DNA of 5,813 bases from CADAWZ01 sp045114665 (GTDB lineage: Bacteria > Vulcanimicrobiota > CADAWZ01), in the NCBI GenBank assembly GCA_045114665.1, contig JBGUKW010000017.1, positions 1 through 5,813 on the forward strand, in the 5' to 3' direction. A program made the position numbers and the translations under genes. The first letter of the stretch is position 1. Every line of letters starts with the position of its first letter. The notes under the pieces are model-generated. The model made no database searches, was not told where the DNA came from, and was given only the letters and a program-made list of their open reading frames with translations. Below, piece after piece: positions 1 to 5,793 of the stretch.

Positions 1-62
1 AGAACGATTCCTAAAAATAGCAAACAAAGAAACATACATGTAAATTTGAATATTTTTTTCAT
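1..62 (-). CDS. Partial gene, N-terminal signal peptide only
   Basis: This gene enters from the left edge, and only its first 20 codons and part of the next are visible. Reading the minus strand from an ATG at 62-60 gives M-K-K-I-F-K-F-T-C-M-F-L-C-L-L-F-L-G-I-V. That is a short basic N-terminus followed by an unbroken hydrophobic core, a typical Sec signal peptide. The start is supported by a strong Shine-Dalgarno AAAGGGGG (rc of 69-76) six bases upstream, of the same type as those before the two downstream minus-strand genes (tlyA and the S51-like gene). Whether it is a lipoprotein or an SPase I substrate cannot be seen because the cleavage region lies outside the window. The product is exported, and its function is unknown. 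Confidence 0.72.
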   Translation of the reverse strand, partial: MKKIFKFTCMFLCLLFLGIV

Positions 63-119
63 TTTTTTCCCCCTTTGGTATTGAAAAAATAAAAATTATT
101 ATATATTATGGCTATTTAT

Positions 120-125
120 ATTATA
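120..125 (-). promoter_or_regulatory. Putative -10 box (TATAAT) of the left-edge gene
   Basis: The minus strand reads a perfect TATAAT here, 57 nt upstream of the left-edge start codon. Transcription would begin near 113 and give a leader of about 50 nt. No good -35 hexamer is found at 16-18 bp spacing (CATATA at 17 bp), so the promoter would be weak or regulator-dependent. In DNA this AT-rich a chance TATAAT is common. The call rests mainly on its position. Confidence 0.35.
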
Positions 126-135
126 CTCATCAGCT

Positions 136-152
136 ATGACAGTATATGTCAT
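136..152. promoter_or_regulatory. Possible operator: 17-bp inverted repeat ATGACA-N5-TGTCAT
   Basis: A perfect dyad with 6-bp arms around gtata. It lies where the -35 element of the left-edge gene's putative promoter would be, centred about 31 bp before the inferred start of transcription. A protein bound there would most likely repress. TGACA/TGTCA half-sites occur in several helix-turn-helix regulator families, so no regulator can be named. Confidence 0.3.
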
Positions 153-264
153 TTGGAAAAAAAAATAAAAATATTTTTATTTTTGAAAACATATAATGAA
201 GATAAAAGAAAATTTACAGAAAATAAATTTGCAGATATAAAAGCAATAATTTTATAATATATAT

Positions 265-307
265 AAAAAAACAGGTCACTCTCAATTTGAGAGTGACCTG
301 TTTTTTT
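265..307 (-). terminator. Strong symmetric (bidirectional) intrinsic terminator
   Basis: A perfect 12-bp stem (CAGGTCACTCTC at 272-283, GAGAGTGACCTG at 289-300) closes a five-base AATTT loop. It is flanked by seven A on the left and seven T on the right, so RNA from either strand ends in a GC-containing hairpin plus a U tract. On the minus strand it ends the LRR lipoprotein transcript, about 108 nt after that gene's stop, and insulates the left-edge gene. No plus-strand gene is visible that would need it. Confidence 0.9.
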
Positions 308-414
308 GTGTCTAAGAACTTAAAGGAATTGTTTTTCCAAGCCTATAATATTGTGCAGAAATTTCTGTAAATTTAAAAATGAGCATTTAGTTTTCTGTGT
401 AATTTTTATTGTGT

Positions 415-1311
415 TTAATCATCTACCTCTGATACTGCCCCATGATTATTTATAGGTATTAAATTAGCAGAAGGTCTTGAATTATTAGAGGAATCACTCT
501 GGGGTGGTTCACCATTTACATTTAATGCTCCCCAAGGATAACCGTTTAATTGTTTTTGTGGCTCGCTTATCTCGATATTGTTTATATAATCAAACGCAAA
601 ATTTCCTATTTTTGTTACACTTTTAGGAATCTTAATACTTGTTAATGAAGAACAACCTACAAAGGCTCCATCCCCAATGGTTGTAACACCGTCAGGAATC
701 GTGATACTTGTTAATGAAGAACAACCTGAAAAAGCTTCATCGCCAATGCTTGTAACATTGTTAGGAATATTAATACTTGCCAGTGAAGAACAATCTCCAA
801 AAACCTCATCTCTAATGTTTGTAACACCTTCTGGAATATTTATACTTGTCAACGAAGAACAATTTTCAAAAGCCTCTTCTCCAATGTTTGTTACACTATC
901 AGGAAGAGTGAGACTTGTCAATGAAGAACAATCTTCAAAAGCTTTATCTCCAATATGTGTAACACCTTCTGGAATAGTAACATTTGTCAATAAAGAACAC
1001 CCTGCAAAAATTTCTTCTCCTATCTTTGTTATTTTGTATTCTATTCCATTGTAAGTAAAAGTAGCAGGAATATTTGCTTCTGTCAATTCGTCTATATGCT
1101 CATAATCTTTTTCAAATATTCCAAGTTCATATAATTGGTTAATTACTTTGCTATTTAATGTGACAAATTGTGGTTGTGGAGGAATTGGAGGAATAGGGTA
1201 AAATGGATAGTTTGTGGATGTAGAGTTGTCATCGCCACAAGCTGTAGTAAATATGCCTATAATAAAAAGACATAAAATGAGACATAAATTTTTTTTGCTA
1301 TGGGATATCAT
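415..1311 (-). CDS. BspA-like leucine-rich-repeat surface lipoprotein
   Basis: The 298-residue protein has a basic start, a hydrophobic stretch (about 8-22) and a lipobox T-T-A-C ending at Cys25, so it is predicted to be a lipid-anchored envelope protein. A proline-rich linker (34-49) follows. A short lead-in region (50-93) precedes half a repeat (94-106) and six full 23-residue repeats (107-244) of the pattern SLTSI-x-IP-x-x-VT-x-IG-x-x-AF-x-x-CS. This is the LRR_5/BspA type, known from Treponema, Bacteroides and other host-associated bacteria and linked in some to adhesion. The non-repeat tail contains a GYPWGA motif (257-262) and a Ser/Asn-rich stretch (272-283). The start is supported by AGGAG (rc of 1317-1321) five bases upstream. 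The gene looks intact and is transcribed alone or after the S51-like gene. A decayed copy of its 5' end lies just upstream. The family is certain, but the ligand is unknown. Confidence 0.9.
   Translation of the reverse strand: MISHSKKNLCLILCLFIIGIFTTACGDDNSTSTNYPFYPIPPIPPQPQFVTLNSKVINQLYELGIFEKDYEHIDELTEANIPATFTYNGIEYKITKIGEEIFAGCSLLTNVTIPEGVTHIGDKAFEDCSSLTSLTLPDSVTNIGEEAFENCSSLTSINIPEGVTNIRDEVFGDCSSLASINIPNNVTSIGDEAFSGCSSLTSITIPDGVTTIGDGAFVGCSSLTSIKIPKSVTKIGNFAFDYINNIEISEPQKQLNGYPWGALNVNGEPPQSDSSNNSRPSANLIPINNHGAVSEVDD
580..1032 (-). repeat. In-frame 69-bp repeats encoding leucine-rich repeats
   Basis: Six tandem 69-bp units (580-993), plus a partial unit (994-1032), encode the 23-residue leucine-rich repeats of the lipoprotein. 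Similarity is visible at DNA level: TGAAGAACA-type words recur every 69 bases on the plus strand. Unequal recombination could change repeat number by whole units without breaking the frame. The same periodicity opens a long but spurious reading frame on the opposite strand. Confidence 0.9.
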
Positions 1312-1453
1312 AAATTCTCCTAAGATTATTATATTTTTTCTTCTTTATATGCCTATAGTAAAAAGGCACAAAATAAGACATAAATTTTATTTGCTATGGA
1401 GTATTAGAAATCATCTTAATATTGTTATAATATATAATATTTTTTTCTTCTTT
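1251..1453 (-). repeat. Tandem duplication of the LRR gene's 5' end (second copy decayed)
   Basis: Unit one, about 1251-1346, covers the signal-peptide codons, start and RBS of the LRR lipoprotein. Unit two, about 1347-1453, is a diverged copy offset by 96 bp. Both begin ATATGCCTATA on the plus strand, share AGACATAAATTTT and TTTGCTATGG, and end in an AT-rich TTTTTTCTTCTTTA. Unit two has about 10 extra bases near 1421-1436. On the minus strand its start codon has become CTA, its RBS is lost, and the signal-peptide frame contains TAA, so it is non-coding. Confidence 0.8.
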
Positions 1454-1471
1454 AAAATACCTTAAAATACC
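1452..1471. repeat. 10-bp perfect tandem repeat (TTAAAATACC x2)
   Basis: Two adjacent identical copies of TTAAAATACC lie between the S51-like gene's stop and the decayed duplicate. Such short repeats can arise by replication slippage. No function is apparent, and no hairpin terminator is visible after the S51-like gene, so transcription may continue toward the LRR gene. Confidence 0.6.
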
Positions 1472-1490
1472 TTTTATTACTAAATATAAT

Positions 1491-2837
1491 TTATTTTACA
1501 GAATTTCTTTCCAGTTCTTCTATATCTTCTTTTTCGCCGATCATTGGCTTGCCATTGTAGAATTTTGTTCCTTCAATAATTATCTGTGAATATTTTTTCA
1601 TTTCATATTTTATACCTCTGATTCCAAAAATCAAAACAGGTTCATCTCCTATCGAGGTATATCTTTTGTATATTTTCTGATCAATTGGGTCTTTGTATCT
1701 TTCACAAAGAAGAATGCTATTTGCACTTAATCCTACAACAACACCATTTACTTGTCTGAGTGAGAAAAATGAAAGTGTGTCTTTGTCTGCTTCTCTTATG
1801 TAGTTGTAATCTTCAGCATGTGGAGTTACCCAAAGTCCAGATGTCAAACCCATTCCCATATCACTTGCTCTTAAATATCCACCTGGTGTGAATCTATCCA
1901 AATTTAGGAAAAATTTATCTTGTTGGCATAGTGTCCCCGCACTGATTCCGTATGTATTTGTCCCGTTTTGTAGTGCTTCTTTAAAATATTCCGCAAGTTG
2001 ATAAAATCTTAATCTATTTACCAATACATAAACTCTACCACCATAGAAAAATACTGTTGCACTTGATAAAATTCTCTTTTTGAGATCTTCTCTCTGTTCG
2101 TTGTACAAACTACAAGAAGCTATTTTGCTATGTTCAAGAAAATAATTTTCAATAAATTTGCAGGTATCGAACATCTCAGCATCTTTAAAAATGATGTGAT
2201 CGATTATTGCAATAAGCTCTTTGCAAGAGCCAAGGTCTTTTTGATTTTTACAAAGATTGTCAATTTCTCTTAAAATATCTTCACCTTTGATGAAATCATA
2301 ATTTTCAGTGAAGAAATTTTTGTCTTCCTTGTATTTTTCTATGTTGTAAAATTCAAACATATTCAAATTAGGGTATTTATCATTTAATCCCTTTGTTATT
2401 TCATGAGCCATTTCCATATAATGGCTATTTTTGATGAAATAATCTTGTTTGAATGCTTTGATTTGATCTTGTTTTTCTGTATATTTTCTGTAAAGCCAAG
2501 GTTCTTTTTCTTTGAAAGTGTTAAACATCGTCCAAACAGAAAGATTTTGAATATTTTGTGGCATTCCATTATTCCAACCAGCGTCAATGCCTATTTTTTC
2601 AAAACTTTCTATTAAATGTCTATCGTGATGTTCTTCACCTTTTTGAAAGGCAGCTGTTACTAAAAGAACTTTTTTGCTTTTGTTAAGTTCTTCCTTAAAA
2701 GTCTGTGGATTTTGTATCTGTTCCTTGCACATATTAACAAGGTCTTCTTCTTTTCTTACATTTCCATTTAAAAATATCCAACCATAGGCTTTATCTTCAA
2801 ATATAGAAGAAAATTTTTTTTCTTTTTGTTCTTCCAT
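1491..2837 (-). CDS. Peptidase S51 (peptidase E/cyanophycinase)-like protein with large insertion
   Basis: The 448-residue protein has no export signal and is predicted to be cytoplasmic. The N-terminal KKVLLVTAAF strand (55-64) is followed by GEEHHD. A strand and turn FFYGGRVYVL (263-272) precede the nucleophile elbow GISAG (297-301, Ser299). Further on are Asp314, TPH (His340) and a closing VVVGLSANSILL (366-377). In peptidase E the catalytic Ser, Asp and His are spaced +15 and +37. Here Asp is at exactly +15 and His at +41 within an equivalent x-PH motif, so an active serine hydrolase is plausible. Classical S51 enzymes are about 230 residues. This one has roughly 150 extra, mainly helical and charged residues (about 100-255) and a C-terminal extension. 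The start has GGGG (rc of 2846-2849) eight bases upstream, immediately after the tlyA stop, so the two are probably co-transcribed. The substrate is unknown. Family placement at fold level is fairly secure, activity less so. Confidence 0.75.
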   Translation of the reverse strand: MEEQKEKKFSSIFEDKAYGWIFLNGNVRKEEDLVNMCKEQIQNPQTFKEELNKSKKVLLVTAAFQKGEEHHDRHLIESFEKIGIDAGWNNGMPQNIQNLSVWTMFNTFKEKEPWLYRKYTEKQDQIKAFKQDYFIKNSHYMEMAHEITKGLNDKYPNLNMFEFYNIEKYKEDKNFFTENYDFIKGEDILREIDNLCKNQKDLGSCKELIAIIDHIIFKDAEMFDTCKFIENYFLEHSKIASCSLYNEQREDLKKRILSSATVFFYGGRVYVLVNRLRFYQLAEYFKEALQNGTNTYGISAGTLCQQDKFFLNLDRFTPGGYLRASDMGMGLTSGLWVTPHAEDYNYIREADKDTLSFFSLRQVNGVVVGLSANSILLCERYKDPIDQKIYKRYTSIGDEPVLIFGIRGIKYEMKKYSQIIIEGTKFYNGKPMIGEKEDIEELERNSVK

Positions 2838-2854
2838 TGTTTTTTCCCCTTTAT

Positions 2855-3655
2855 TTATTTTTTATCTTCAAAAAATTTCCAAGCATTTTCGACTGTTTGT
2901 GAACAATCACATAAATTTTCTGCTTCAGATTTTGAATATAGCATTAAAAATTCGATATTGCCAGAAGGTCCTTTTATTGGAGACCAAGTGCATTTTACAG
3001 GATAAAGCCCTGCATTTTGACCATAGATAACAGCATTTTCAAGGACAGAAACATGAATTTTTTTATCTTTAACTACGCCTTTTACTGTCTTACCTTTTCC
3101 TGCTTCAAATTGTGGTTTTACAAGTGAAACAATAATTCCATTTTCTTTTAAAAGATTATATAATGGAGGAAGTGCAAGATTTATGGAAATAAAAGAAATA
3201 TCTATCGTTATTAAATCAACTTTTTCAGGTATTGTAGAAGAATCTATATATCTTATATTAAAATCTTCAATAACAATAACTTTGTTATTTTGCCTTAAAC
3301 TCCAGTCAAGTTGACCTTTGCCAACATCGACAGCATAAACTTTTTCAGCTCCTCTCTGTAAAAGGCAATCTGTAAATCCACCCGTAGAAGCTCCTGCATC
3401 AATACAAATATAATTATTGGGTTTTATATCAAATTCATCGAGAGCGTGGGCAAGTTTTATGCCTCCTCTGCTGACAAACTGTTTTTTAGGAATTTCGGCT
3501 GTGATTTGATCTTCAGGCTTTACATAATATCCTGGTTTTCTTTCTTCTTTTCCATTTACTTTAACAAAGCCTTGTATAATATAATTTTGTGCAAGTTGTC
3601 TGCTGTCAATTTCAAATGTCTCATGAATATATATATCAAGTCTCTTTTTAGCCAT
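2855..3655 (-). CDS. tlyA: TlyA family rRNA 2'-O-methyltransferase (S4 plus FtsJ-like domains)
   Basis: The 266-residue protein begins with an S4 RNA-binding domain (about 4-60, with GFVKVNG at 29-35), then VSRGG-x-KL (61-68). A Rossmann methyltransferase follows: DAGASTGGFTDCLL (86-99) is the S-adenosylmethionine loop, with DVGKGQLDW (110-118), DISFIS (152-157), LVKPQFEAGKG (178-188) and SPIKGPSGNIEF (225-236). The K-D-K-E tetrad known from FtsJ-type 2'-O-methyltransferases is present as Lys67, Asp152, Lys180 and Glu235. Characterised TlyA proteins methylate C1920 of 23S rRNA and, in the longer type, C1409 of 16S rRNA, which influences capreomycin sensitivity. The full N-terminus suggests the longer type, but this is inference. 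A Cys-containing tail of about 25 residues follows the last motif. The start has GAGGGG (rc of 3660-3665) four bases upstream. It is first gene of a unit with the S51-like gene 17 nt downstream. Older databases call the family haemolysin A, which is probably misleading. Confidence 0.94.
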   Translation of the reverse strand: MAKKRLDIYIHETFEIDSRQLAQNYIIQGFVKVNGKEERKPGYYVKPEDQITAEIPKKQFVSRGGIKLAHALDEFDIKPNNYICIDAGASTGGFTDCLLQRGAEKVYAVDVGKGQLDWSLRQNNKVIVIEDFNIRYIDSSTIPEKVDLITIDISFISINLALPPLYNLLKENGIIVSLVKPQFEAGKGKTVKGVVKDKKIHVSVLENAVIYGQNAGLYPVKCTWSPIKGPSGNIEFLMLYSKSEAENLCDCSQTVENAWKFFEDKK

Positions 3656-3958
3656 TTTTCCCCTCTTTAAATTTCAAATTTTTATATTTTCGACAATTTC
3701 GCTATTTTGCCTTTATTTTGTTTGGATTAATAAAAAAGAACTATTTTCAATAAAGAGAGTTTTTTGGAAAAAATAAAAATTCTGGGATTTTATGAATTTT
3801 TAAGTCTTTTAATTGTTAATTATATTAATAAAATATTAATTATTTGTTAACATGTAATTTTCAAAAAATTTCATGTGTTTAAGTTCTCCTTTCTGGAGAA
3901 CTTAAACACATGAAGAATATACAAATAAATAAGTATATTTAAGATAGGTGGAAAAGAA
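3656..3958. other. Divergent intergenic region between tlyA and the plus-strand operon
   Basis: About 300 bp separates the divergent starts and must hold promoters for both directions. No hexamer pair with good -35 and -10 matches stands out in the AT-rich background. A minus-strand TATAAT (3819-3824) is the best single box toward tlyA but has no matching -35. An AT-only dyad ATTAATA-AAA-TATTAAT (3824-3840) and two TTGTTAA words (3813-3819, 3844-3850) lie nearby. The main structured feature is the 20-bp hairpin at 3870-3914. Confidence 0.6.
3863..3914 (-). terminator. Perfect 20-bp hairpin with minus-strand U tract (orphan terminator or leader hairpin)
   Basis: Arms at 3870-3889 and 3895-3914 pair without mismatch around a TTTCT loop. 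Read on the minus strand, the stem is followed after one A by six T (3868-3863), the layout of an intrinsic terminator. On the plus strand no T tract follows. No minus-strand gene lies immediately upstream of it, and the operon to the right is on the plus strand, so it may be left from an earlier gene order, may stop antisense transcription, or may act as a 5' leader structure of the plus-strand operon, whose first start is 45 nt downstream. Confidence 0.65.
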
Positions 3959-4414
3959 ATGAAAAAATATTTATTTGTTTTTCTATTTTTATTTTTATCA
4001 TTTTTAACTATAGAGGCATTTGCACAATTTTCTTGGGATAAATCAGACGAAGATGTCAAAGTGAATTGCAATGTAATTCTTGCTTATGATTTGTTAAAAG
4101 GGAAAGATCATAGTTCAATAATAAATAGGGCTGTCAGTGCAAATGTAAATAATGTATATAGAAATCCTTTGAATTATTGTGATAAAATATTAAAATTTTA
4201 TGGTGTTGTGATTTCTAAGCCAAACTCATTAAATTGGGATGGTGTTAAATCTTGTGAAATAAAATTATTAGTAGATTCAGTACCTGTAGATATGATAGTT
4301 TTTTGTGATACAACACAAGTAAAAGAAGGCGATACAGTCGCTATTTATGGCTATCCTTGTGGTATTTTAGGTGGAAAATATTTGCAACTTGTAGGGATAA
4401 AGAAAAATGTCTAA
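3959..4414 (+). CDS. Small exported protein, OB-fold-like
   Basis: The 151-residue protein starts with KK and a long Phe/Leu core, then AFA-Q, so signal peptidase I is predicted to cut after Ala22, leaving a periplasmic or secreted protein of about 129 residues. The mature part reads NPLNYCDKILKFYGVVIS (69-86), then alternating strands, EGDTVAIYGYPCG (123-135) and a final LQLVGI. The 'NPL-x-Y-x-dK-x-l-x-x-x-GvV ... GD-x-V-x-iyG' pattern resembles small exported OB-fold domains such as the tRNA_anti-like family. This is recognition by pattern only. Five cysteines (37, 74, 99, 116, 134) could form disulfides. RBS AGGTGG (3946-3951) lies seven bases before the ATG. It is first gene of the plus-strand operon and overlaps the next gene by 8 nt, so translation is probably coupled. 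The gene is intact and its function is unknown. Confidence 0.82.
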   Translation: MKKYLFVFLFLFLSFLTIEAFAQFSWDKSDEDVKVNCNVILAYDLLKGKDHSSIINRAVSANVNNVYRNPLNYCDKILKFYGVVISKPNSLNWDGVKSCEIKLLVDSVPVDMIVFCDTTQVKEGDTVAIYGYPCGILGGKYLQLVGIKKNV

Positions 4415-5078
4415 ATTTCAAAAAATCATATTGTTATTTTTGTTAGTTTTTTTTGTTAATATTTTATATGCTTGTAATACTAATACAAAAAATACAAGTA
4501 ATGAATCTCCAAATGTAAAAGAAGTAGTTGTTGAAAATAAAGAAAGTAATAAAGAGAATGATAAACAGATTGATAAAAAAATAGTAAATGAAAAAGATGA
4601 TATAATAAAGATAGGTGAAGTTAAAAATAATATTGTAAATACAAATGTTACACGAATAGAGCTTGTTTCGTGCAATATAGAAAAAAATAATGTTCTTGAA
4701 ATAATCGATAATGAAAAATATAAAAAATATAATCGTAATCTATCAGATGAAGTTATAGTTTTGAAATTTAAAATAAAAAATAATTATAAAGTGCCATTAA
4801 ATATTCTTAGAGAAGTTTTTTTGGGGCAATTAGAAATATATGTTGATGGAAATGAAAAAACTTGGAGTAATTATAACCTTTATAGTATTAATCAAAGACA
4901 ATTTATTGATGATATAGCTAAAATAAGAAACGATAATGAAATTCTTCTTTATTGTTGTATTGGTTGTAATCAAAATGAGAGAAAAAAAATAGAGATTGAT
5001 GTTTTTAATTTACAAAAAGATAATTATGGAAATTGTATAAAGAATAAGCCAGTAAGTACAATTCTTGTAAATTTATAA
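4407..5078 (+). CDS. Lipoprotein, tandem paralogue 1, beta-rich C-terminal domain
   Basis: The 223-residue protein has a signal peptide ending in lipobox L-Y-A-C (Cys23), so it is predicted to be membrane-anchored. Residues 24-64 are a hydrophilic linker rich in Asn, Lys and Glu. From about 66 a beta-rich domain begins: TNVTRIELVSC (79-89), EVIVLKFKIKN (115-125), LEIYVDGNE (142-150), IEIDVFNL (195-202). The layout of lipobox, low-complexity linker and a domain with a 'v-v-L-k-x-k-i-k-N' strand and a later 'G-x-e' resembles DUF4352/DUF5067 immunoglobulin-like lipoproteins, but this is not a firm assignment. Its neighbour at 5098 is a clear paralogue. A CC-x-x-C motif (183-187) is absent from that paralogue. 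The start overlaps the previous stop (ATGTCTAA), with AGGGA (4393-4397) nine bases upstream. No function can be assigned. Confidence 0.83.
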   Translation: MSKFQKIILLFLLVFFVNILYACNTNTKNTSNESPNVKEVVVENKESNKENDKQIDKKIVNEKDDIIKIGEVKNNIVNTNVTRIELVSCNIEKNNVLEIIDNEKYKKYNRNLSDEVIVLKFKIKNNYKVPLNILREVFLGQLEIYVDGNEKTWSNYNLYSINQRQFIDDIAKIRNDNEILLYCCIGCNQNERKKIEIDVFNLQKDNYGNCIKNKPVSTILVNL

Positions 5079-5097
5079 AGGAAAAAGGTAAATTGAA

Positions 5098-5790
5098 ATG
5101 CAGAAAATTATATATTTTGTTATACTTATTTTTTTAGGAACTTTATTTGCCTGTAATTCTCAAGATAATATTTCAAAAGATACAAAATCAGTTGTACAAA
5201 CAACAAATACAAATGATAATGAATTGTCTCAAAATTCAGTAAATAATAATCTTGATAGGTCAGATAAGCAAGATCTTATTGTTCAAAATGTAGATGTAGA
5301 AGAGAAAGTAGAAAAGAAAAAAGATATAATCAAGACGGCTAAAGTTCCAAATAAAACAGTTAAAACAAATGTTATAACTGTTGAAGTAATCTCCTGTACT
5401 TTAGAAAATAATACAGACGAAAATAGTACAAATAAAAAATATTGTTATAGTGAAAATGAAGTTTTAGTTCTTAAACTAAAGATAAAGAATGATTCTTCTA
5501 AATCGTTATCGATGTATGATTTATTTCAAGGTTCAATGGAATTTTTTATAAATGGTACTGAATTACATTATCCAAGTAATCAAAGACTATATAATGATAA
5601 TGAATATCAAAATATAGATTTCGATAGTAAGATAAGAAGTAATTCTGAATCAATTATTTATTATGTTATACCGACAAATTCTAAAAAGTCTCATAAAATA
5701 GATATAGATTTATTTAATTTAACAAAAAATCAATATGGTAGTTATTTAAAAGAAGTAAAGGCTGGTTCAATTTCAATAGATAATATATAA
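5098..5790 (+). CDS. Lipoprotein, tandem paralogue 2, beta-rich C-terminal domain
   Basis: The 230-residue protein has a signal peptide with lipobox L-F-A-C (Cys19), a Ser/Thr/Asn-rich then Lys/Glu-rich linker (20-75), and a C-terminal domain homologous to the preceding gene's. Matching blocks are DIIKTAKVPNKTVKTNV against DDIIKIGEVKNNIVNTNV, EVLVLKLKIKN (121-131) against EVIVLKFKIKN (9 of 11 identical) and IDIDLFNLTKNQYG (201-214) against IEIDVFNLQKDNYG. The linkers are not alignable, so the pair arose by duplication followed by free linker drift. INGTEL (151-156) sits where DUF5067-like domains carry a 'nG-x-el' turn. That family resemblance is tentative. The gene starts 19 nt after the previous stop with AAAGGT (5084-5089) as a modest RBS and belongs to the same operon. 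No function can be assigned. Confidence 0.83.
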   Translation: MQKIIYFVILIFLGTLFACNSQDNISKDTKSVVQTTNTNDNELSQNSVNNNLDRSDKQDLIVQNVDVEEKVEKKKDIIKTAKVPNKTVKTNVITVEVISCTLENNTDENSTNKKYCYSENEVLVLKLKIKNDSSKSLSMYDLFQGSMEFFINGTELHYPSNQRLYNDNEYQNIDFDSKIRSNSESIIYYVIPTNSKKSHKIDIDLFNLTKNQYGSYLKEVKAGSISIDNI

Positions 5791-5793
5791 AAG

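Larger units (their letters stand above)
63..414. other. Intergenic region between left-edge gene and LRR lipoprotein
   Basis: About 350 bp without a convincing gene. It holds the RBS (69-76), the putative -10 (120-125) and the dyad (136-152) of the left-edge gene, then very AT-rich sequence, then the strong terminator at 265-307. Between the terminator and the LRR gene's stop is a 12-bp perfect palindrome CAGAAATTTCTG (356-367). It would fall in the 3' untranslated part of the LRR transcript and has no assigned role. Confidence 0.7.

Noticed and set aside
580..1032. CRISPR-like periodicity
   Set aside because: Units are 69 bp, coding, directly adjacent and diverged, with no separate repeat and spacer structure, and no cas genes are present.
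677..1054. 125-codon open frame on the plus strand inside the LRR gene
   Set aside because: It is antisense to the 69-bp repeats, and its own 23-residue periodicity is just the mirror of the LRR. It has no RBS or recognisable protein features.
1214..1465. 83-codon plus-strand frame with internally repeated peptide
   Set aside because: Its repeat simply reflects the tandem duplication of the LRR gene's 5' end. The opposite strand holds the true lipoprotein start.
2855..3655. Haemolysin annotation for the TlyA homologue
   Set aside because: The S4 domain, SAM-binding loop and K-D-K-E tetrad show an rRNA methyltransferase. The haemolysin label is historical and has no support in this sequence.
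3813..3850. AT-only dyad and TTGTTAA words as a promoter or origin element
   Set aside because: They are composed almost only of A and T in an AT-rich gap, so chance matches are expected, and no consistent -35/-10 pair results.
3871..4071. 66-codon minus-strand frame starting inside the small exported protein gene and ending at the hairpin
   Set aside because: I considered it as the gene served by the orphan terminator, but it ends within the hairpin itself, is antisense to a convincing signal peptide, and has no clear RBS or family features.
4418..4675. 85-codon minus-strand frame rich in Ser, Phe and Leu
   Set aside because: It is a shadow of the Lys/Asn/Glu-rich linker and signal peptide of the lipoprotein on the plus strand.
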